A stretch of 64,000 bases of DNA from Dawidia cretensis (GTDB taxonomy: Bacteria; Bacteroidota; Bacteroidia; Cytophagales; Cyclobacteriaceae). Location of the stretch: positions 60,827-124,826 of the forward strand of contig NZ_JAHESE010000021.1 in NCBI RefSeq assembly GCF_018598175.1, given 5' to 3'. The notes beneath the pieces were generated by a model. The model saw only the letters and a list, made by a program, of their open reading frames with translations, did no database searches and was not told the origin of the DNA. This document shows, piece after piece, positions 59,136-64,000 of this stretch. Position 1 is the stretch's first letter. The number at the start of each line of letters is the position of its first letter. A program made the translations under genes and the position numbers.

Positions 59136-60581
59136 TTAGAATTCTGTTAGCAGGTTTACGAAGCGCTCGTCGAGCTTGATCAACTTGGTGGGGGCGAAGT
59201 AGCCTACGTTGATGGCGCTAAGGCGCGGAATGACGGCGTTAATCTTTTTGGCTTTTTCTTTTTTGGCTTCGCTGGTGGTGATCTTGAGGATCTTCAGGAA
59301 GAGCTGGATGTTCTCGCAGCTGTCTTTGCCAAACAAACGGATCTGACGCTGGATGCTGTTCGAGAGCTGGTTGAAGAGCTCTACGTCGTGCATGAGGGTG
59401 TACTGCAGGGCCAGCAGCGACTTGATCTCGAGTTGCGCGTACGGATATTTCTTCAGGCTCACGTCGTTGAGCAGGCCGTTGATGAGCTTGGCGGCTTCTT
59501 CGAATTTGCCTATGTAATACGACGACAGTGCGCGGTACACGATGTATACGATGTGCTTCGGCACGTCCATCGTGTCGACTTCGTAGTCGAGGAAGATGCT
59601 TTCGTTTTCGGAATACAGCTCGGCTTCGGTGCCGGTGCGCAGGTGGCGCTCCAGCTTCGAGAGGAGGAACTGCGCGGGGAAGGTGAAGGTGGCGTAGTTC
59701 ACCATGAGGTTGGCGCAGGCGTCGTTTACTTCTTCGTAGTACTTTTCGGCCTGGCGGTATACCTTGTAGTGGTTGTAGTACTCCAGCTTCAGGAATTCGA
59801 ATACCAGGTTGATGTGGTAGTAGATGGAGTCGAGGTGGTAGCTTTCAAAGATGCGCTGCACTTTGTCGAAAATGTCTTCGATCGACTCACCTTCCTGGTG
59901 CATGTTGTCGTCCACCTCTACGAACAGGCGGTGGAAGATGTACATGCAGCTCTGGTACACGTAGAGACGGTGCGATTCGTACAGTTTCGCGACGTTCTGC
60001 ATTTCTTTCATGAGCAGCACCAATCCCAGCTTTTCCACTTCGCCGCCGTTGAGCATGTAGTCGCCATACTTTTTGAAGTAGTCGGCCAGCAGGTCTTCGG
60101 CTTTGTCCACAGCCAACATATAGGCTACGTGCCGGTTGTAGAGCTGTGAATACTGGAAGTAGTCGGGTGAGTTGATGTTGAGCTTTTTGAGTGACTTGTA
60201 GATAACCGTCAGCTCGTTGGCCAGGTCATAGTCCAGCAGCTCTTTTTCCAACTTCTTAAGGGTAGCAACGGAAATGGCCTTCTTTTTGGTGAAGAGAACC
60301 TCATTGATGTTGGCCACTTTGCGCAGCACATCGGTACGGGGGCTTTCCAGCTGGCCCATGAGGTATTCTTCAATCTTCAGGTTCAGGCGTGAGCGAAGGG
60401 TGTAATACGCGTTGGCGTTTACATCCAGCTCTGTCATAATTTTGTTGTCGGAAAGCTGCCGCTCCCGGAGAGACCGGAGCAGGTATGCCGACTTTTCGGC
60501 ATTGCTTTCAATGAGTGAATCGTAGATAGCTTTGAAGTCCTTTTCCGAAAGTTGCTTAATGATATTCTTTAGTTTCGCCAT
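59136..60581 (-). CDS. helical protein of unknown function, 481 aa
   Basis: I do not recognise a named family. The 481-residue protein is almost entirely alpha-helical, without signal peptide or TM helix. Its N-terminus (LKNIIKQLSEKDFKAIYDSL) and repeated Tyr/Leu helices suggest a TPR- or HEAT-like solenoid. Segments such as YRQAEKYYEEVNDACANLM and YYIGKFEEAAKLINGLL look like TPR units. Cytoplasmic, probably a protein-interaction scaffold. Similar proteins appear widely conserved in Cytophagales to my memory, but this cannot be checked here. It is divergent from the WG-repeat gene. Confidence 0.7.
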   Translation of the reverse strand: MAKLKNIIKQLSEKDFKAIYDSLIESNAEKSAYLLRSLRERQLSDNKIMTELDVNANAYYTLRSRLNLKIEEYLMGQLESPRTDVLRKVANINEVLFTKKKAISVATLKKLEKELLDYDLANELTVIYKSLKKLNINSPDYFQYSQLYNRHVAYMLAVDKAEDLLADYFKKYGDYMLNGGEVEKLGLVLLMKEMQNVAKLYESHRLYVYQSCMYIFHRLFVEVDDNMHQEGESIEDIFDKVQRIFESYHLDSIYYHINLVFEFLKLEYYNHYKVYRQAEKYYEEVNDACANLMVNYATFTFPAQFLLSKLERHLRTGTEAELYSENESIFLDYEVDTMDVPKHIVYIVYRALSSYYIGKFEEAAKLINGLLNDVSLKKYPYAQLEIKSLLALQYTLMHDVELFNQLSNSIQRQIRLFGKDSCENIQLFLKILKITTSEAKKEKAKKINAVIPRLSAINVGYFAPTKLIKLDERFVNLLTEF

Positions 60582-60661
60582 GAAAGACAGTTAACATTCC
60601 CTGAAAATTTACAAAATTTATTACATCCCGCAATATACGCATATCGCGTTACGAAGAATTC

Positions 60662-60689
60662 TTGCTTTGAACTGAACTTTGTAGTTTTG
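60662..60689 (+). promoter_or_regulatory. Bacteroidota-type promoter of the WG-repeat gene
   Basis: TTG (60662-60664) and TAGTTTTG (60682-60689) are separated by 17 bp. The -7 box lies 14 bp before the ATG at 60704, so the leader is very short. Confidence 0.55.
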
Positions 60690-60703
60690 ACCTCTTACGC
60701 ATT

Positions 60704-63313
60704 ATGAAGCGTTGGAGATTGATCAAACCGCTGACTATAGTATGTCTGGCCCTACTGGCTCCCGTGTGCCTTTGGGCACAATTCGCACCCGAACGTGCGG
60801 CCTGGAGCAACTTGTCGCGGCATAAATGGGAGCGTGCCTATGAGCAAGGACGCAAGGCCCTGCACCGCGACAGCGTCAACGCCACGGCCAACTATGTGAT
60901 GGCCAGCTACTTCTTCGCCCCCGAAAACCCTGCGTTCCAGGTCGACTCCGCCTATCGCTATACCCTGGCGGCCCAGGCCGACTACCGGCATACAAGCCCG
61001 CGGCAACGCGACCGCCTGAAACGGTTTCCCCTCGACAGCCTCATTCTGCTACGCCTGCGCGGGCAGATCGACAGTGCGGCCTTCGGCCGTGCGCGTAAGC
61101 TTCACACTGAAAAAGCTTATGTCGATTTTCTCGTCTCGTTCCCCGCGGCGCAGCAGCAGGGGGAGGCCCGCGACCTTCGTGACGAGGTTGCCTTCGAGCA
61201 GGCCGTTACGGACAATACCTATCAGGCCTTTGGCCACTACCTCGCGCGCTATCCCAACGCCCGCCAGGCGGCCGAAGCCCGGAGCCGCTATGAGCAGCTG
61301 CTCTACGAGGCCTCGACCCGCGACCAGCACCTGAGCAGTTACGAACAGTTTGTACACGACCATCCCGATTCGCCCTACCGCGCCGAGGCCGAACGTAATA
61401 TCTTTGAGATTGCCACAGCAGCGGGCACGGCCGAGCCTTTTATAGCTTTTCTTGAAAAATACCCACACAGCCGCGAGCGCATCGGCGCCCGGAACCTGCT
61501 GTACCACCTGCTGCCCGAAGATCTGACTGTGGAGCAACTTCCCCCGGTATTGCAGCAGGACTCGCTCAACCGCGTGCGGGTAGCCGACCAGGGATACCTC
61601 GTTCCCTTCCTGCACAAGGGACATTTTGGCTTTATGGACGAGGACGGGAAAGAAGTACTGGACGCTGCAATAGACGAGCTGGAAAGTGAATATCTCTGTG
61701 GAAACATACATGAAGACATCCTTATTCTGCCCAACGGTATCATGGCACGAAATGGGGTAATGATCTATCGTGGCGCCGTCTCGGGTGTGGAAGATCTCGG
61801 CGCCGGATTTCTGCTGGTACAAGGCGACGCGTGTACCCGTGTCGTGCACAAGACGGGATTTATACCGCTTGATTCGTGCGTTCAGGATGCCCGTATGCTG
61901 AGCAGCCGTTTGCTGGCAATACGCACCAACGATCACTGGTCGGTGCGCACCCTGGCGGGACGGCTGTTGCTCGGCGCCTCGTGGGACGATGTACAAGCGG
62001 CCGGTAACGTGGTGATCTTAAAAAAGAATGAGAAGTACTGGCTTACGACCTTAGAACAAGTGGCGTGTATTGCCGACCAGCAGCCACTGGGCCTGCGCGA
62101 TGTCTTTAATGATGTCAAGCCGTGGCCCAATGGGTTGATTTGGTTTCGCGCCGGCTCACACGAAGGTGTGCTTGGCCAGCATCTCGATATTCAGGTGCCG
62201 GCGCGGCAGCAACGGTTGGCCCCGGCGTTCTTTGGCGCGTTGGCCACCACGGCGGATACCCGGCAGATACTTTACGATACGCGTCACAAGACTGCCGACC
62301 CCTACGACTCTGTTGCTGTGAACGAGCCGTGGGTCGCGGCCAAGGCGGGGTATACCTGGCATTTGCTGCTGCCGATGCGCCAGGCCATAGCGATCGCCGA
62401 CTATGACTCCCTTTATATGGCGGGGCCTTTTGCCGTCGGCGTCAGGAACGATAGCCTCTTTGCGCACATGACTTCGGGGGCAGTGTTGCCGTTCGAAGTG
62501 GGGGCACGGATTGAGTTTGTGCCGGGGCAAGATTCATCTGCTTTTTTGGCGGTAGATTTTAATAAGGCCCGCACGGTGTATAACCGCGACGGCCATAAGC
62601 TTTTCGGCGGTGCATACGACCGCATTCAATATGCGGGCCAGGGGTTGTTTATCGTGTCGCGTAAAGAAAAGAAAGGGCTGGTGACCGACGATGGCAAGCC
62701 CGTGCTGCCGATCGAATACGACGCGATCGGCTCGGCCAGCAATGGTACGGTGTCGCTGCTGCGGGCGATGAAGTTCGGAATGTTCGACATCGTGCGAAAG
62801 AAGCTGATCAAACCGCTTTACGCCAAGAACCTGCAGCCGTATAACGACCAGGCTATTGTTTCTTTTAAAGAAGGACACTATGGTTTTATCGGGTGGGATA
62901 ACAACATGCTCGGCGACTTTGATTTTGCCGAGGTTAAAGCCTGGAATGATTCCGTTGCCCTGGTGAAGAAAGATGGGCATTGGATGTTATACAATATCGC
63001 CACGCATACAGTTGTGCTGGACAATATCAAGGGCTATGAGCTTATTCGTGATACGCCCACGGAAAAGTTGGCCATCATTCGTCAGGATGGCCGCTACGGG
63101 GTGCTGCACAGCCGGCGTGGCACGATCATTCCCATTACCTACAGTGATATTGTCAATGTAGGCTCGGCGGAGATTCCCATGTATTTTACGGAAAAACACG
63201 TAGAGGAGGCGTCGCTATTTGTTGTGATATATTATAGCCACGATGGTCAGCTGATCCGGAAGGAAGTGTACGACCAGGATGCCTACGAGAAAATTTATTG
63301 TTCAGACCTTTAA
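60704..63313 (+). CDS. exported WG-repeat protein with N-terminal TPR-like region
   Basis: An 869-residue protein with a signal peptide (about 1-25, ending CLWAQ). Residues ~35-270 are helical, with TPR-like units (WERAYEQGRKALHRDSVNATANYVMASYFF) and two or three repeats of the type YxxFxxxYPxxxxxxxA (AFGHYLARYPNARQAAEA; SYEQFVHDHPDSPYRAEA; AFLEKYPHSRERIGA). The C-terminal half contains at least five WG repeats (GHFGFMDEDGKEV, EKKGLVTDDGKPVLPIEYD, MKFGMFDIVRKKLIKPLY, GHYGFIGWDN, GRYGVLHSRRGTIIPITYSD). WG repeats are thought to mediate binding; no enzyme activity is evident. Confidence 0.9.
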   Translation: MKRWRLIKPLTIVCLALLAPVCLWAQFAPERAAWSNLSRHKWERAYEQGRKALHRDSVNATANYVMASYFFAPENPAFQVDSAYRYTLAAQADYRHTSPRQRDRLKRFPLDSLILLRLRGQIDSAAFGRARKLHTEKAYVDFLVSFPAAQQQGEARDLRDEVAFEQAVTDNTYQAFGHYLARYPNARQAAEARSRYEQLLYEASTRDQHLSSYEQFVHDHPDSPYRAEAERNIFEIATAAGTAEPFIAFLEKYPHSRERIGARNLLYHLLPEDLTVEQLPPVLQQDSLNRVRVADQGYLVPFLHKGHFGFMDEDGKEVLDAAIDELESEYLCGNIHEDILILPNGIMARNGVMIYRGAVSGVEDLGAGFLLVQGDACTRVVHKTGFIPLDSCVQDARMLSSRLLAIRTNDHWSVRTLAGRLLLGASWDDVQAAGNVVILKKNEKYWLTTLEQVACIADQQPLGLRDVFNDVKPWPNGLIWFRAGSHEGVLGQHLDIQVPARQQRLAPAFFGALATTADTRQILYDTRHKTADPYDSVAVNEPWVAAKAGYTWHLLLPMRQAIAIADYDSLYMAGPFAVGVRNDSLFAHMTSGAVLPFEVGARIEFVPGQDSSAFLAVDFNKARTVYNRDGHKLFGGAYDRIQYAGQGLFIVSRKEKKGLVTDDGKPVLPIEYDAIGSASNGTVSLLRAMKFGMFDIVRKKLIKPLYAKNLQPYNDQAIVSFKEGHYGFIGWDNNMLGDFDFAEVKAWNDSVALVKKDGHWMLYNIATHTVVLDNIKGYELIRDTPTEKLAIIRQDGRYGVLHSRRGTIIPITYSDIVNVGSAEIPMYFTEKHVEEASLFVVIYYSHDGQLIRKEVYDQDAYEKIYCSDL

Positions 63314-63337
63314 TTTCCATACCGATCCTTCTGCTCT

Positions 63338-64000
63338 ATGACAGCCGATTTTGTTACCTATCGAAAATTTATTGAAAAAGAACCTGCTACAGCCTTGATG
63401 GAATTGCTTCGGGAGCACGGCATCGTGTGTGAACTAGAAGAGGACAAAAAGTCGCTGGGGACGGTATTTACGGGTGAGGACACGGCCAGTTTTTTTCGCG
63501 TCAAGCTACAGGCGCAGGATTTTGGTCGGGCCGATGTGCTGCTCAAAACACAGGCGTCGCAGGACATGGTGGAGGTCGATTCAGACCATTATCTCTTTAG
63601 TTTTACAGACCAGGAGCTTCACGCGCTGCTGGCTGCGCCCGACGAATGGAACGAGCTGGATTATCAGCTTGCCCAGCGTATTTTGAGCGATCGGGGCCAC
63701 GCGCCGAGTCCCGAAATGTTGGAGCAACTCCGACAGGACCGTTTACAGGAATTGGCCAGGCCTGACACCAAAAATCGTGTTTGGATTGTCATTGGCTATT
63801 TACTTGCGGCGATTGGTGGTTGGTTGGGTATCGTTATCGGATGGCATTTGGTGACGTACAAAAAAACGCTGCCCAACGGCCAACGTGTATACGACTATCC
63901 CCCTGCCGCCCGGGCGGCCGGGCGACGGCGCCGAGGGCGCGGCAGCGGAATGGCTGGTGGGGGTACGCTGTGGCGGGGTGTCGGAGGGCCGGGGTCGGAT
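63338..64000 (+). CDS. hypothetical protein with C-terminal membrane segment (3' end outside window)
   Basis: The first 221 residues are visible and no stop occurs before the window ends. Residues ~1-75 resemble the DUF2007/putative signal-transducing fold (ATALMELLREHGIVCELEED, then FFRVKLQAQDFGRADVLL). A charged helical stretch follows (EMLEQLRQDRLQEL). A TM helix lies at about 147-168 (VWIVIGYLLAAIGGWLGIVIGW), with the pattern KTLPNGQRVYDY after it, as in a common Bacteroidota family. The last ~100 bp are extremely GC-rich and give a Gly/Arg-rich reading that may be unreliable. It begins 24 bp after the WG-repeat gene. Confidence 0.72.
   Translation, partial: MTADFVTYRKFIEKEPATALMELLREHGIVCELEEDKKSLGTVFTGEDTASFFRVKLQAQDFGRADVLLKTQASQDMVEVDSDHYLFSFTDQELHALLAAPDEWNELDYQLAQRILSDRGHAPSPEMLEQLRQDRLQELARPDTKNRVWIVIGYLLAAIGGWLGIVIGWHLVTYKKTLPNGQRVYDYPPAARAAGRRRRGRGSGMAGGGTLWRGVGGPGSD

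Noticed and set aside
1-64000. tRNA, rRNA, CRISPR arrays, prophage or transposase genes
   Set aside because: No cloverleaf-like or rRNA-like segment, no regularly spaced direct-repeat array and no integrase or transposase motif was found on reading; small RNAs cannot be excluded.

Overview
The window looks like chromosomal DNA of a free-living Bacteroidota, most likely of the order Cytophagales (Chryseolinea/Ohtaekwangia-like). The evidence is a SusC/SusD pair, a promoter with the Bacteroidota -33 TTTG / -7 TAnnTTTG architecture, PadR-linked FtsX-type permeases with a permease prefix, DUF4595 lipoproteins, WG-repeat and CarboxypepD_reg-like proteins, and LytTR two-component genes. No rRNA, tRNA, CRISPR array, prophage or transposase gene was seen. 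Base composition is moderate and fairly even, and most genes are ordinary single-copy chromosomal genes.

Layout. 1-10 kb: the 5' part of a SNF2-family helicase gene (the rest lies beyond position 1), a Crp/Fnr regulator beside a Rid-family protein, two AraC regulators each next to an oxidoreductase (an SDR; an aldo/keto reductase), a tandem universal stress protein and a leucine-rich-repeat remnant. 10-20 kb: a SusC-SusD pair with a clear promoter, a metzincin-type zinc protease, a lipoprotein, and a secreted CBM9-like/serine beta-lactamase-fold protein. 19.6-25 kb: a PadR-FtsX permease operon, a DUF1398 protein, and a large protein that fuses a Bacteroidota orphan domain to an AraC-type sensor domain without its DNA-binding half. 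25-31 kb: a DoxX-like membrane protein, an ECF sigma/anti-sigma/Spy-like trio, an ABC exporter, and a Cys-motif CarboxypepD protein with a transglutaminase-like enzyme. 31-38.6 kb: a Kelch/IPT lipoprotein, an SPFH (band 7) protein with a tiny membrane partner, three tandem DUF4595 lipoprotein paralogues (the last is decayed), an SRPBCC protein and a ThuA-like protein. 38.8-46.7 kb: a GapN-like dehydrogenase, an SDR divergent from an HxlR regulator with a perfect operator, a CHASE3-type histidine kinase and a Na+/H+-type antiporter. 46.7-53.3 kb: a sugar locus. 53.4-64 kb: MsrB, a GDSL esterase, Hsp20, a DegQ/HtrA protease, an ALDH7 dehydrogenase, a lone receiver protein, a helical protein of unknown function, a WG-repeat protein and a truncated last gene.

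The best-supported functional unit is the sugar locus. A FucP-type sugar:H+ symporter (transcribed left, with a LytS/LytT pair behind it) is divergent from a phosphomannose-isomerase-like cupin and a ROK sugar kinase, and a LacI regulator lies convergent to them. The palindrome TAAATCGATTTA sits exactly between the -33 and -7 boxes of the cupin-kinase promoter. It recurs in an identical 18-bp context over the stop codon of the kinase gene, and a 10/12 variant lies upstream of the symporter. Uptake, phosphorylation and isomerisation of a hexose such as mannose, under one LacI repressor, is a coherent reading, but the sugar is inferred.

Intergenic DNA carries two kinds of dispersed repeat: an exact 46-bp block present in opposite orientations at 19420 and 54650, each followed by an AGTCT/AGACT hairpin; and REP-like hairpins bounded by GGCGC(A/G)AG ends at 14941, 24953 and 38717. 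No entirely new multi-gene system can be demonstrated from sequence alone. The most unusual items are the orphan-domain/AraC-sensor fusion, the Spy-TonB-plug hybrid behind the minimal sigma/anti-sigma pair, the kinase-end operator, and the decaying DUF4595 array.
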